Positions 15,957 to 24,780 are shown, numbered from the stretch's first letter. The stretch: DNA of 64,000 nt from Paenibacillus sp. JDR-2 (GCF_000023585.1 NC_012914.1:6733501-6797500); one strand, 5' to 3'. Made by a program: numbers and translations. The notes: a model not told the origin generated them from the letters alone.

Positions 15957-16724
15957 TTAATTGCCCCGTTCCTCTACCAGCCGATAGCCGACTCCGCGCA
16001 CGGTCGCGATATAATGCGGCGCTACCGCGCTGTCCTTCAGCTTGCGGCGGAGCGTCTTGATATGCACATCCACGACATTGCTCCCCCCGAAATACTGGCT
16101 GCCCCATACCGCGTCAAACATCGCTTCGCGCGTGAGCACCGCCCCATCGGATGTCAGAAACATAAGGAGAAGATCATATTCCGTCTTGGTCAGCTCAATT
16201 CGCTCACCGCCGCGGAACACCGCCATTTTCTTCAGGTCGACGGTCAGGTCCTTGAACCGGTAGCTGGACAGATCGGGAGCCTTCCACTCGCCGAGCATCC
16301 GGTTGATCTGGTTAAGGGCTTCCTGCGGATTCGAAGGCCATGCGAGCAGCTCGGCATGTTTCGGAATAGCCGCTGCCATAATCCGGGCGTCCTCGTGGAC
16401 CAGATACAGAAGGGATGCGCCGTTAATGGGAGAAGTTTGCGTCATCGCCGCATGAAGGGCATCTATGGCATCCGGAATAAGCGGATGCGGAGTGGCATCG
16501 TAAATTATCAGCTCCGGCTGCAGGCTGCTGACGAATGCCTTGTTCAGATCGTGGAGCGTGAACAGGTCGAAGCATTCCGCCGTAAGAAGATGCAGAAGGC
16601 TGTTCATCCGCTCGGGAAAAGGACTAACCGTCATAATCCGTTTGGTGAGGGAACATGCCTTCCCCTCCATCGACTCGCTGGAGGGCGGCCCCTCCATACG
16701 GTTATCTTCTACTTGCTGGCGCAT
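15957..16724 (-). CDS. OmpR-family DNA-binding regulator with degenerate receiver
   Basis: 255 residues. The C-terminal ~100 residues form an OmpR/PhoB winged helix (YRFKDLTVDLKKMAVFRGG, ELTKTEYDLLLMFL, VVDVHIKTLRRKL, ATVRGVGYRLVEE). The N-terminal half is receiver-like with an Asp in IIYDATPHP, but the acidic pair and a clear conserved Lys are missing, so phosphorylation is doubtful. ATG at 16724 sits ~10 nt after AGAGGGGG; it overlaps the 3' end of perR, so the two are cotranscribed. No histidine kinase is nearby. It may act as a phosphorylation-independent regulator of stress genes (inference). Confidence 0.82.
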   Translation of the reverse strand: MRQQVEDNRMEGPPSSESMEGKACSLTKRIMTVSPFPERMNSLLHLLTAECFDLFTLHDLNKAFVSSLQPELIIYDATPHPLIPDAIDALHAAMTQTSPINGASLLYLVHEDARIMAAAIPKHAELLAWPSNPQEALNQINRMLGEWKAPDLSSYRFKDLTVDLKKMAVFRGGERIELTKTEYDLLLMFLTSDGAVLTREAMFDAVWGSQYFGGSNVVDVHIKTLRRKLKDSAVAPHYIATVRGVGYRLVEERGN

Positions 16725-17098
16725 AACTCGCATACCCCCTCTAATACAACATGTGCATCCTGAACCTTAAACTTCGTTTCTGCGGCAATTTTCTTCAGCC
16801 ATTCCTCGGGCAGCTCGGTCAACACTTCCTCGACGCGACCGCACTGCTTGCACATAATATGATGGTGATCGTCCATTCTGGCATCATAGCGGCTGACAGC
16901 CTCGCCTAGCTTGAGCTCCCGGATGAGTCCGGCGTCGGTCAAATAACGGAGCGAATTGTATACCGTTCCGTACGCAAAGCTGACGCCTTTGTCGCGTAAT
17001 CTTTCAATAATATCCGCCGCTGTCGGGTGATCATTGGATTCCTGGATCGCCTCGAGAATCGTTTTGCGCTGTACGGTTAAATTTATCTTAGTCATCAT
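16709..17098 (-). CDS. perR: Fur-family peroxide-stress repressor PerR
   Basis: 129-residue Fur-family protein: winged helix (NDHPTAADIIERL, SFAYGTVYNSLRYL), metal-binding HHHIMCKQCG near residues 77-87 and a second Cys pair CELC at the C terminus forming the structural zinc site. Placement next to katA and the shared 19-bp operator favour PerR over Fur or Zur. PerR senses peroxide by metal-catalysed His oxidation and represses catalase and its own gene. SD GAAGGA precedes ATG. The downstream regulator overlaps its last codons. Confidence 0.88.
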   Translation of the reverse strand: MMTKINLTVQRKTILEAIQESNDHPTAADIIERLRDKGVSFAYGTVYNSLRYLTDAGLIRELKLGEAVSRYDARMDDHHHIMCKQCGRVEEVLTELPEEWLKKIAAETKFKVQDAHVVLEGVCELCASK

Positions 17099-17122
17099 TA
17101 TTCATTCCTTCAGTACAAGTTA

Positions 17123-17141
17123 ATTTAGACTAAGTATAAAT
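17123..17141. promoter_or_regulatory. PerR-type operator upstream of perR
   Basis: ATTTAGACTAAGTATAAAT has the same length and half-sites as the katA box. A further TCTAAA immediately beyond extends the right arm. Position just upstream of the SD implies autoregulation. Confidence 0.72.
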
Positions 17142-17241
17142 CTAAAGAATAGGAAGATCAACCGGGACTCTCTGCCTATATGCGCCATTCTCCCTCTTTA
17201 GAATGAGTAGCCAAACTTTACGAAAAATAATTATCTGAATA

Positions 17242-17270
17242 TTTACAAAATTGAAATAATAGTTTATGAT
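17242..17270 (+). promoter_or_regulatory. Sigma-A promoter of an unassigned RNA
   Basis: -35 TTTACA (17242-17247), 17-bp spacer and -10 TATGAT (17265-17270). Predicted start near 17277. No protein gene lies downstream on this strand before the terminator. Confidence 0.8.
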
Positions 17271-17276
17271 AGACCT

Positions 17277-17535
17277 ACACCAAACGAAAGGGGATAGACC
17301 ATTGAAGTAGGTTAGCGAAGCATGTCCTCACTATTTCCGGGAAGGAGATCGCAAGGTAAACCGGACATGCGGGAACTCAAATTCGTCTCTCGTCACTTGG
17401 ACCCGATCAATACTTATTCGTTAGTAAGATTAAGGCAACGCAAGTTGTAGAATGGAGCGTTACGAAATTGAATAATTGCGATTCAGAAAGGTAAAGGGAT
17501 TCCGGTTATCATTGATAAGCGGAATCCCTTTTTGC
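17277..17535 (+). ncRNA. Putative structured RNA of unknown family
   Basis: About 255 nt between a near-consensus promoter and an intrinsic terminator, in the divergent/convergent gap between perR and cls. Visible structure: an 8-bp stem GCATGTCC/GGACATGC (17320-17327 with 17363-17370), a CAAC-GTTG hairpin closed by a GCAA tetraloop (17436-17447), and a long terminator hairpin (17493-17531). I could not match it to 6S, SRP, RNase P, tmRNA, T-box or SAM riboswitch motifs. A 42-codon ORF starts at ATG 17321 (begins MSSLFPGRR) but lacks a convincing SD and its codons run through the paired regions, so RNA is preferred; a small mRNA cannot be excluded. Confidence 0.6.
17493..17535 (+). terminator. 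Terminator of the putative RNA
   Basis: Stem AAAGGGATTCCG (17493-17504) pairs with CGGAATCCCTTT (17520-17531), inner TTATC/GATAA pairs extend it, and a T run follows. Confidence 0.9.
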
Positions 17536-17544
17536 GTGCGTATT

Positions 17545-18993
17545 TTATAGAATAGGCGATAACAGCCGGGCGATGGACTCTTTGAACTTGTTCATCAGCG
17601 GCCGCTTCAAATAATCCTCGAAGGTTAATTCATGACAATCCTGCAGGTCAAGATCAAACAATCTTTCCAGTTCGCCTGCCGTTGCGCTGTCATAGATAAA
17701 GGCGTTCATTTCGAAGTTCAGCTTAAAGCTGCGGTTATCGATATTGGCCGTACCGACGGAAGCAAGCTGACCGTCAATGACAAGCGTCTTCGCGTGCAGG
17801 AAGCCCCGTTCATAAATGTAGCATTTGCCGCCCGCGGCAAGCAGTTCGTTCAAATACGAATGCGTTGCCCAGTACACGAAGAAATGATCGGGCTTGCCGG
17901 GCAGCATGACCTTCACTTCAATCCCCGACATAGCGGCCGTCTTGAGCGCGGTCATCAAACTCTCGTCCGGCACAAAATAAGGCGTCTGCAGACAGATGCT
18001 TTTTTTCGCGAAATAAATCATCTTGATGTAAGCATCCTTAATCTGCTGGGATTCCGAATCCGGTCCGCTCGCCACGACCTGCATGCCAATCGTCCCCACT
18101 GCCTGGAAGTGGCGCGGGAAGTAATGATAATCAAGCTCCACCATTCCCGCGGAAGCCAGATTCCAGTCCATCAGGAACTGCGCCTGCATTTGCAGAACGG
18201 CCCGTCCCTCCAGACGCAGATGCGTATCCCGCCATTCGCCGAAATACTTGTCGCGGCCCATATACTCATCCCCGATATTAAAGCCCCCGATATAGCCGAT
18301 CCGCCCGTCTACGATAACAAGCTTGCGGTGATTCCGGAAATTGATCTTCAAATTAAGATAAGGAATCCGCGACGGAAAAAAGGCTGCCGCCTGTCCGCCG
18401 GCTTCCCGCAGCTCCTTGAAGAACTTCCGCGGCAGCCCCTTGCTGCCGATATGGTCATACAGAAACCGAACCTGCACTCCCTGCTTCGCTTTCTCCACAA
18501 GCGCCTGGATCAGGCGGTTGCCAAGCTTATCATCACGCACAATGTAATAGACAAGGTGAATATGATGTTGTGCGGACTCGATATCGCGCAGCAGCGCATC
18601 GAACTTGCTTTTCCCTGTTGTAAAAATCTGTACCGCATTGTTCTGCGTATACAAGGAATAGCTGCCTACCAGATTCATATGAATCATGCTCTGATAGTTA
18701 ATAGTAGCGGGATCATTAAAAATGATATGCCGCTCCTCTAATTGAAGCTTCTGAGCTTCAATGGAATCTTCAATAATACGCTGGCTTTCGAGCAACATCT
18801 TATTCAGCTTCCGCTTGCGCAGCCGCTGCCCGAGAATAAGATAGAGCACAAACCCGACCCCTGGCAGGAAATACAGCACCATCAGCCAGGCCCACGTCGA
18901 TCTTGCATCCTTTCGCTCGAGGAAAATAACGGTCAATGCCAGCAATATATTCAAGACGATAAAGACCGTTGAAACATCCTGTAAGACATTCAT
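17545..18993 (-). CDS. cls: Cardiolipin synthase
   Basis: 482 residues, the usual length. Two N-terminal transmembrane segments (residues ~5-25 and ~33-55) precede two phospholipase-D domains with HKD motifs: FRNHRKLVIVDGRIGYIGG and FLHAKTLVIDGQLASVGTAN. It condenses phosphatidylglycerol into cardiolipin at the membrane. Reads toward the RNA gene and ends 10 bp from its terminator. Monocistronic. Confidence 0.95.
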   Translation of the reverse strand: MNVLQDVSTVFIVLNILLALTVIFLERKDARSTWAWLMVLYFLPGVGFVLYLILGQRLRKRKLNKMLLESQRIIEDSIEAQKLQLEERHIIFNDPATINYQSMIHMNLVGSYSLYTQNNAVQIFTTGKSKFDALLRDIESAQHHIHLVYYIVRDDKLGNRLIQALVEKAKQGVQVRFLYDHIGSKGLPRKFFKELREAGGQAAAFFPSRIPYLNLKINFRNHRKLVIVDGRIGYIGGFNIGDEYMGRDKYFGEWRDTHLRLEGRAVLQMQAQFLMDWNLASAGMVELDYHYFPRHFQAVGTIGMQVVASGPDSESQQIKDAYIKMIYFAKKSICLQTPYFVPDESLMTALKTAAMSGIEVKVMLPGKPDHFFVYWATHSYLNELLAAGGKCYIYERGFLHAKTLVIDGQLASVGTANIDNRSFKLNFEMNAFIYDSATAGELERLFDLDLQDCHELTFEDYLKRPLMNKFKESIARLLSPIL

Positions 18994-19146
18994 AGCTAGA
19001 CGAGCCCCTCAATATATGGATAAAAACGTTAACTAGAGCATACCTCAAGCGGGAAAGATGTTCAAACCTTACACAAACATTCTTATTAAGAATCAATTAT
19101 GTTACAATTTTCAGAAAAAAGTGCGGGCGGCATAGGAGGAAGAACC

Positions 19147-20463
19147 ATGGACTTACGCAAATTTCGATTAGACGAACCAGCGCTCGGCACATTCAGCGAA
19201 GAACGCGACGAATACGAACGGGATTATGCAAGGCTTATTCAATCCCCCGCTTTCCGGCGGCTGCAAGGCAAATCGCAGGTGTTTGGCGCCGGATCCGGCG
19301 ATTATTACCGGACAAGATTAACCCATTCCCTCGAGGTATCGCAGATTGCGCGCGAAGTGGCCAGACGCCTGGGGAAGCAGTATCCTTTTCTGAGCAAAAA
19401 AGAGCATCCCGGCCTCATTATGGATCCATCCGTCGTGGAAATCGCCGCGCTTGCCCATGATCTCGGGCATCCGCCGTTTGGCCATAAAGGCGAAGAGGTG
19501 CTGAACCGCTTATTGCTCGAGGAGCATGGCCTCGCATACGAGGGCAACGCGCAAAACTTCCGCATCCTCATGTTTCTGGAGAAACGCGCCGGCAGCGGCA
19601 GCGGTCTGGATCTGACGGCAGCCGTGCTGCTTGCGGTAAATAAATATCCTTATTCCCTGGACGAACCGGGCAGGCTGAAGGGGCTGTACAGCTCCGAATG
19701 GCATGCCATCAATCATATCCGCCAGCAATGGGCGATGCCAGTAGGCAGCTCCACCCTGGAAGCTCAACTGATGGACTTATGCGATGACATCGCTTATTCC
19801 ACCCATGATATTGAAGACGGCATCCGTGCCGGCAAAATCCAAATGAACCGTACGTTCTTTGAGGATCAGCGGCTGATCGACAATCTGGTGCAGGAAATCG
19901 TAGAAGACCAAGGCAATATGGATGTGGGTTGGGATCAGGTTGATATTCCGGCGATGGTGGGGCGAGTGCTTGCTGCTTATCTGCTGCAGTGGGAAGAGCT
20001 TTATGCCCTGTACGATCATGAATCGTCCAGAACGCGAAGAGAGATGAAAGCGCGGTGGGTCAGCGTGTTTGCCGGGCGTGTGGGCATTATCGAAGATCCG
20101 GTAAAAGGCTGGAAGAAGGTAACGTTCGTGCTGGATGGTCAGCAGGATATCGACCTGCTGCGCACGATGGAAATATTGAAGAAGCTTGCGTGGGTAACGC
20201 TGATTAAGGATTTCCGCGTACAGCGGCTGCAAATGCGCAGCGAAATTATGATCCGCCGCCTGTGGGACAGCTTCAAAAGGCCCGAGCAAGGCCGCTTGAT
20301 TCTGCCGCCGGACTGGGTGGCAAGCTTCGAGCAGCACAAGCACAATTGGACCTGGGCCCGCTTTATCGCGGACTATATTTCCGGCATGACCGATGCGTAT
20401 GCGGAGAAGGTCTATGCCGAGCTGTACGCGAGCAAATCCGGTTCGATTTATGAAATGGACTAA
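19147..20463 (+). CDS. dgt: HD-domain deoxynucleoside triphosphate triphosphohydrolase (dGTPase-like)
   Basis: 438 residues from ATG at 19147, preceded by GGAGGAAGAACC; an earlier ATG at 19099 lacks an SD. HD signature: His in RTRLTHSLEVSQIAREVAR, HD in ALAHDLGHPPFGHKGE, and Asp in MDLCDDIAYSTHDIEDG. Family enzymes hydrolyse dNTPs to deoxynucleoside plus triphosphate and help maintain dNTP pools or limit phage. Its stop abuts the stop of the convergent nucleoside hydrolase with no intervening base, and both act on nucleosides, though they are not cotranscribed. Substrate preference cannot be read. Confidence 0.9.
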   Translation: MDLRKFRLDEPALGTFSEERDEYERDYARLIQSPAFRRLQGKSQVFGAGSGDYYRTRLTHSLEVSQIAREVARRLGKQYPFLSKKEHPGLIMDPSVVEIAALAHDLGHPPFGHKGEEVLNRLLLEEHGLAYEGNAQNFRILMFLEKRAGSGSGLDLTAAVLLAVNKYPYSLDEPGRLKGLYSSEWHAINHIRQQWAMPVGSSTLEAQLMDLCDDIAYSTHDIEDGIRAGKIQMNRTFFEDQRLIDNLVQEIVEDQGNMDVGWDQVDIPAMVGRVLAAYLLQWEELYALYDHESSRTRREMKARWVSVFAGRVGIIEDPVKGWKKVTFVLDGQQDIDLLRTMEILKKLAWVTLIKDFRVQRLQMRSEIMIRRLWDSFKRPEQGRLILPPDWVASFEQHKHNWTWARFIADYISGMTDAYAEKVYAELYASKSGSIYEMD

Positions 20464-21429
20464 CTACTCCGCAGGATTCAGCACAGCGTTCTGCGACAGC
20501 GACGTAATATAATCGAAGAACCGTTCCGGCTCCACGTCATAAACAAGGCTCACCGGCCGTCCATCCGCTGTTTCGACTGTTCGGCCTTGACTTGGGCCGC
20601 GAGCGATAACGGTGCTATGGACGGTCTTCATTTCGACCAGGCTTGGATCGCCTACGACCGCTGTCGTCAGAACATCCCATAGGTAGTACGTTGAATTTGT
20701 TTCCATAAAGACAAGCGGCGGACATGCGGCATAACATTGCCCCACGAAGTCCAGTCCGGCATGCTTCCGAAGCGAAGCCCAGCGGTTGCGCACCGGAACG
20801 GTAAGCGGTACTTTATTGGTGCTCTCCAGCGCTACGAGCTCGATCTGGATACCGCTGTTCCATACGCGGTCTACCGCTTCCGGATCCCAGAAGGCGTTCC
20901 ATTCCGCCGTACCGTCATGCTCCGGCTCTTGAACGTTTCCTTGTTCGTTAAAGGTACCGCCCATCCAGACCAGCTTGTCGATCTTCTTCTCAATCTCCGG
21001 CGCTTCGTCAAGCGCTCTCGCCAAGTCCGTAAGCGGACCGGTGAACAGCAGCGTCACTGGCTCATCGGACGCCAGAAGCTGCCGAATCATATGCTTATGG
21101 GCAGGCAATTCTGCCTCGGGCGTATGGATAACGCCAGGTTCGTTCAAAATCGGCAGCGCATCCACAAAGAACGTATGCATCCGCCATTCCGCCGGAAACG
21201 GATTACTTCCTCTCGAATTCGAGCGGGCAACTTCCACTTTGCCGCTTGTTCCCGGTGCTCCAAAGCGGTCAATGATTTTGCGGCTAGCCGCCATCCCCGG
21301 CTCCAAATATCCGTCTGCCGGAATCACCGATACGCCGACCAACTCGACATCCTTCATTTGCAGTACGAGAAACAGCGATACAAGATCGTCAACCCCCGCG
21401 TCATGATTAAAATAAAGCTTTTTTCCCAT
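20464..21429 (-). CDS. Inosine-uridine-preferring nucleoside hydrolase family
   Basis: 321 residues. The N-terminal Ca-binding motif is present as NHDAGVDD (Asp10, Asp14, Asp15), with Asn8 in place of the usual first Asp. TGPLTDLARAL near 130, VWMGGTFNEQGN and a C-terminal YLWDVLTTA (Asp ligand, but Trp where many enzymes have His) complete the fold. It cleaves N-glycosidic bonds of ribonucleosides. The two substitutions may shift substrate range. SD GAAGGGAATG precedes ATG. Confidence 0.88.
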   Translation of the reverse strand: MGKKLYFNHDAGVDDLVSLFLVLQMKDVELVGVSVIPADGYLEPGMAASRKIIDRFGAPGTSGKVEVARSNSRGSNPFPAEWRMHTFFVDALPILNEPGVIHTPEAELPAHKHMIRQLLASDEPVTLLFTGPLTDLARALDEAPEIEKKIDKLVWMGGTFNEQGNVQEPEHDGTAEWNAFWDPEAVDRVWNSGIQIELVALESTNKVPLTVPVRNRWASLRKHAGLDFVGQCYAACPPLVFMETNSTYYLWDVLTTAVVGDPSLVEMKTVHSTVIARGPSQGRTVETADGRPVSLVYDVEPERFFDYITSLSQNAVLNPAE

Positions 21430-21503
21430 TGTTGTTCATTCCCTTCGTAAGTATAAAACAGGTTTGCGTTTGTCCATCCTAAGGCTAGGAGGTGATGATA
21501 ATC

Positions 21504-21659
21504 ATGGCTAAAGATGTACTGTGCGAAGTAAACTCCTGCAAGTACTGGGCAGCAGGCAATAATTGTGCCGCTACTTCGATTTATGTAGTGAATAACCGTT
21601 CGAAACAAGCAAGCAACTCGGATGAAACCGACTGCAAAACGTTTGAGCCAAAGATCTAA
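21504..21659 (+). CDS. DUF1540 small cysteine protein
   Basis: 51 residues, begins MAKDVLCEVNSCKYW and ends DCKTFEPKI. The four cysteines in a C-x4-C, later C and C pattern match DUF1540, a small putative metal-binding family common in Bacillales, often as sporulation-associated proteins. SD AGGAGGTG lies at 21487-21494; an in-frame ATG at 21495 is too close to it, so 21504 is chosen. Standing alone between a nucleoside hydrolase and a carboxypeptidase, it gives no functional clue from context. Confidence 0.85.
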   Translation: MAKDVLCEVNSCKYWAAGNNCAATSIYVVNNRSKQASNSDETDCKTFEPKI

Positions 21660-21740
21660 AAGAACGGGTAACGGCGCGCAGCCCTCTGCCGTGTATGATT
21701 TACACGCAATGGATGCTGAGCGCCGTCCCATTCGGCTCTA

Positions 21741-22673
21741 TTATTTTGTTACCGGAACCGCGTTATAATACTCCTCCAGGGTCAGCCCCTTATCATTAAT
21801 CTCCTTAGCCAGCTCCTTGCCTACATAGCGGAGATGCCAAGGCTCGTACTTGTAGCCCGTAATGGCGTCCTTGCCTTCCGGATAACGGATAATGAAGCCA
21901 TATTCCGATGCATGATCCGCCAGCCATTCCGCTTCAGGAGTACCGCCGAAGCAATCCGTCGCGGCACATTTGCCGTCGCTGCCCGATACGTCAATCGCAA
22001 GACCGGTCTGATGCTCGCTCGTACCCGGGAATGCGCTGTACGTTAATGCTTTCTCCATGCCGTCTTTTTTCACGTAATTATTGAAAAGCGTCTTCTGCGT
22101 TGCTTGCGAACGGTAAGCCGAGACCCCGGCCAGGTAAATGCCGTCTTTCTCCGCACCGGCAAACAGATCTTCCAGAGCGCCAGCCGCTTCCTTGCGCATT
22201 TTGCGTTTGTCGATTTTCTCGCTGAACGTAAAGCGAACATCCGGATAAACCAGATCCTTAGGCTCGTAATTGTCAGGCAGCTTGTATTGCTTGTCCACCA
22301 GCACGGCTACGCTTGCAGGCTGAGCGACAACCGCGTAGCCATCCTCTTCCCCTGCAGTAGCTATCGCAGGCTTGTCAGCCGGTGTATCAGTTGGCTTGTC
22401 CGACGGTTTCTCGGACGGCGTATTTGAAGGTGTGTCCGACGGTTTGTCAGACGGCGCATCCGTTGGCGCATCCGTAGGCTCGTCCGAAACTGCAGGCTCA
22501 TCCGATGCCGTAGGAGAAGGTTGTTCTGAGTTCTGGCTATTAGCCGCTGTCTCTTCCGGAGCCTGGGCCGTTAAATTTTCGTAGCGGATAAACAGAATGA
22601 CTGCTATAGCAACCACGCATACCGCCAGAAAAGCTAATCCGCGTCTTTTTCGTCTTTGTACGTTTCTTCTCAT
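21741..22673 (-). CDS. D-alanyl-D-alanine carboxypeptidase, VanY/M15B type
   Basis: 310 residues, membrane-anchored by an N-terminal segment (residues ~11-30), then a low-complexity linker of D/E/P/S/T repeats (residues ~45-105, for example PTDAPTDAPSDKPSD) and a zinc peptidase domain. Zn ligands and catalytic residues: SEHQTGLAIDVSG (His, Asp) and EPWHLRYVG (Glu, His). It trims the terminal D-Ala of peptidoglycan stem peptides outside the membrane. SD GGAGAGCAGC before ATG. No vancomycin-resistance genes are adjacent, so a housekeeping role is likely. Confidence 0.9.
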   Translation of the reverse strand: MRRNVQRRKRRGLAFLAVCVVAIAVILFIRYENLTAQAPEETAANSQNSEQPSPTASDEPAVSDEPTDAPTDAPSDKPSDTPSNTPSEKPSDKPTDTPADKPAIATAGEEDGYAVVAQPASVAVLVDKQYKLPDNYEPKDLVYPDVRFTFSEKIDKRKMRKEAAGALEDLFAGAEKDGIYLAGVSAYRSQATQKTLFNNYVKKDGMEKALTYSAFPGTSEHQTGLAIDVSGSDGKCAATDCFGGTPEAEWLADHASEYGFIIRYPEGKDAITGYKYEPWHLRYVGKELAKEINDKGLTLEEYYNAVPVTK

Positions 22674-22818
22674 GCTGCTCTCCTTATTCTTGCTTGTTTT
22701 TGTTTAGGAACGTTACGGTTCTTTCCTCTCTACTATAAACGAATAGACTCGATAATGTCTTAAAAAGTTGCAACATTTGTTTACGTGATTTTGCCATCAC
22801 CGGCAGACTGGCTTGACT

Positions 22819-22847
22819 TTGACATTCCTCTTCCAGCCAAGCATAAT
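22819..22847 (+). promoter_or_regulatory. Sigma-A promoter of the LTA-synthase-like gene
   Basis: TTGACA (22819-22824), 17-bp spacer, CATAAT (22842-22847). Confidence 0.8.
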
Positions 22848-22877
22848 GATTACAATAGAGATAGAAGACATTATGGG

Positions 22878-22907
22878 ACAGGCTGCTTATTGAGAAGCCT
22901 GTTTTAT
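22878..22907 (+). terminator. Leader hairpin with T run before the LTA-synthase-like gene
   Basis: ACAGGCT (22878-22884) pairs with AGCCTGT (22896-22902), then TTTATT. It lies ~25 nt after the predicted transcription start and just before the SD, so it could work as an attenuator. The short stem makes that tentative. Confidence 0.5.
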
Positions 22908-22926
22908 TGTGAAGGGCGGCGAAAAC

Positions 22927-24780
22927 GTGTCAAATCTAGCACCAAAAAGGCTTTTCAGCAAACGGCCCATTCTCGCATTCTCACTGATTGTTCTGCTTAA
23001 GAGCTTTCTAACCTGGATGGTCGTCTTTGGTGGTCCTAACTGGACAACCCTGCTCAAGGAAGTCCCGTTTGCGTTAATTGTGTTCTGTCTGATTGAATGG
23101 TTCGCTACCAAACGAAAGCTGGTCTATTATTTAAGCGCTAACCTGCTTATGACCGCCATCCTGTTTGCGGTCCTTATGTATTACAAATATTATGGCGTTA
23201 TCGTTACCTACTCAGCCCTCAACCAGGTTAATCAGGTCACGGCCGTCAGCAACAGCGTTTTCTCTCTGATGGACCCTTACTATTTGCTGGTCTTTATCGA
23301 TATTATTGTCATGGGTTATTACTTGATTCGGCGCCGGAAGGGACAGTATTGGAAGGCGGCCAGCCAAAAACGCGTCAGCCGGAGCGTGCTTGCTGCTTTG
23401 TTTGGCATTTCCCTTGCGCTTTGCCTGTTTAACATTTTGCCGAACCGCGCAAGTATGAACGAGATCGTCAAAGCGGAGCAAATGGGCATTCTTAATTACG
23501 AGGCATATACGATTTTATCCAATAAGAAGCAGGATCTCGTCAATCCGTCCGAGATTACGCAGTCCAAGATTGATGAAATAAAGCAGATTGAAAAGCCGGC
23601 CTCCCCTAAGCTGTGGAAGGCGGCCTCCGGCAAAAATCTGATCATTATCCAGATGGAGTCGTTCCAAAACTTCCTTATCAATCTGAAAATCGACGGCCAG
23701 GAAATTACGCCTAACATGAATAAGCTGGCCAATGAAAGCTACTACTTCAACAACTTCTATCAAGGTGTCGGACAGGGCAATACGTCGGATGCCGAATTTG
23801 TTGTTAATACTTCTTATTATATACCGCCAAACGGCGCGGCTACTCAGGTCTACCCGAAGAAAGAGCTGCCAAGCCTTCCAAGGCTGCTGCAGCAGCATGG
23901 CTATGACACGGCGACCTTTCATACCAATGTCGTGGAGTTCTGGAACCGCAGCGAGCTGTACAAGGCGCTTGGCTTCAACCGTTACTATGACAAACCGTTC
24001 TTCGGCGACGAGGATTCCGTCTTCTTCGCGGCCTCCGATGAAGTGCTGTACGCGAAAACCGCAGCCGAGCTGGAGAAAATGGATCAAGGCGACAAGCCGT
24101 TCTATGCGCAGGTCATCTCCATGTCTTCCCATCATCCGTTCACTATTCCGGAGCGGAAATACAAGATGGAGCTTCCGAAGCGGTACGAGAAGACCTTCGT
24201 GGGCGATTATATCCGCGCCCAGAATTACGCGGATTACGCGCTTGGCTTGTTCATTGACGATCTGAAGCAGCGCGGCATTTGGGATAACAGCGTTATCGTG
24301 CTGTATGGCGATCATCTCGGACTGCCGATTTACTCGCTGGACCGCGATGACAAGGAACTGATGAAAGAGATTTACGGACGTGAATACGGCTCTGCCGATA
24401 TGATTAACATCCCGCTTATTATTACCGCCCCTGGCATTACCGAACCGGAAGTATTTAATCAGCTTGGCGGCCAGGTTGATATTCTGCCTACGGTAGCGAA
24501 CCTGTTAGGCTTGCCGTTGGACAATCAAATTCATTTCGGTCAGGATATTCTGAACAACACGTCGGTTAACCTGCTGCCGCAGCGTTATTATCTGCCGACC
24601 GGATCATTCGTCAGCAGCGATGAGCTGTTCCTCTCCGGCAGCGGCTATGAGGACGGCACGCATCTTCCGCTCTCCGGAGCAAGCACCGTGTCCCTTGATT
24701 CGGCGGACGAATTTAACCGCGCGCTGGAGCTGCTGCAGTTGTCCGACAGCTATGTCAGCCAGCTTCCCAATTGGAAATAA
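22927..24780 (+). CDS. LTA synthase-family polyglycerolphosphate transferase (sulfatase fold)
   Basis: 617 residues from GTG at 22927, with AAGGGCGG as SD. Five N-terminal transmembrane helices (to ~residue 175) precede an extracellular alkaline-phosphatase/sulfatase domain. Metal and catalytic motifs are LIIIQMESFQNFLIN (Glu), GVGQGNTSDAEF (Thr nucleophile), FHTNVVEFWNR (Trp/Arg site), SSHHPF and VIVLYGDHLGLP (Asp-His). This matches LtaS/YfnI/YqgS enzymes that polymerise lipoteichoic acid from phosphatidylglycerol. Which paralogue it is cannot be told. Flanked by its own promoter, a possible attenuator and a terminator. Confidence 0.93.
   Translation: MSNLAPKRLFSKRPILAFSLIVLLKSFLTWMVVFGGPNWTTLLKEVPFALIVFCLIEWFATKRKLVYYLSANLLMTAILFAVLMYYKYYGVIVTYSALNQVNQVTAVSNSVFSLMDPYYLLVFIDIIVMGYYLIRRRKGQYWKAASQKRVSRSVLAALFGISLALCLFNILPNRASMNEIVKAEQMGILNYEAYTILSNKKQDLVNPSEITQSKIDEIKQIEKPASPKLWKAASGKNLIIIQMESFQNFLINLKIDGQEITPNMNKLANESYYFNNFYQGVGQGNTSDAEFVVNTSYYIPPNGAATQVYPKKELPSLPRLLQQHGYDTATFHTNVVEFWNRSELYKALGFNRYYDKPFFGDEDSVFFAASDEVLYAKTAAELEKMDQGDKPFYAQVISMSSHHPFTIPERKYKMELPKRYEKTFVGDYIRAQNYADYALGLFIDDLKQRGIWDNSVIVLYGDHLGLPIYSLDRDDKELMKEIYGREYGSADMINIPLIITAPGITEPEVFNQLGGQVDILPTVANLLGLPLDNQIHFGQDILNNTSVNLLPQRYYLPTGSFVSSDELFLSGSGYEDGTHLPLSGASTVSLDSADEFNRALELLQLSDSYVSQLPNWK

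Noticed and set aside
17277..17535. 6S RNA or T-box/SAM/Mn riboswitch
   Set aside because: None of the conserved motifs I know for these families could be found, and no gene lies downstream on the same strand.
21495..21503. Earlier ATG for the DUF1540 gene
   Set aside because: It touches the SD; ATG 21504 has normal spacing.
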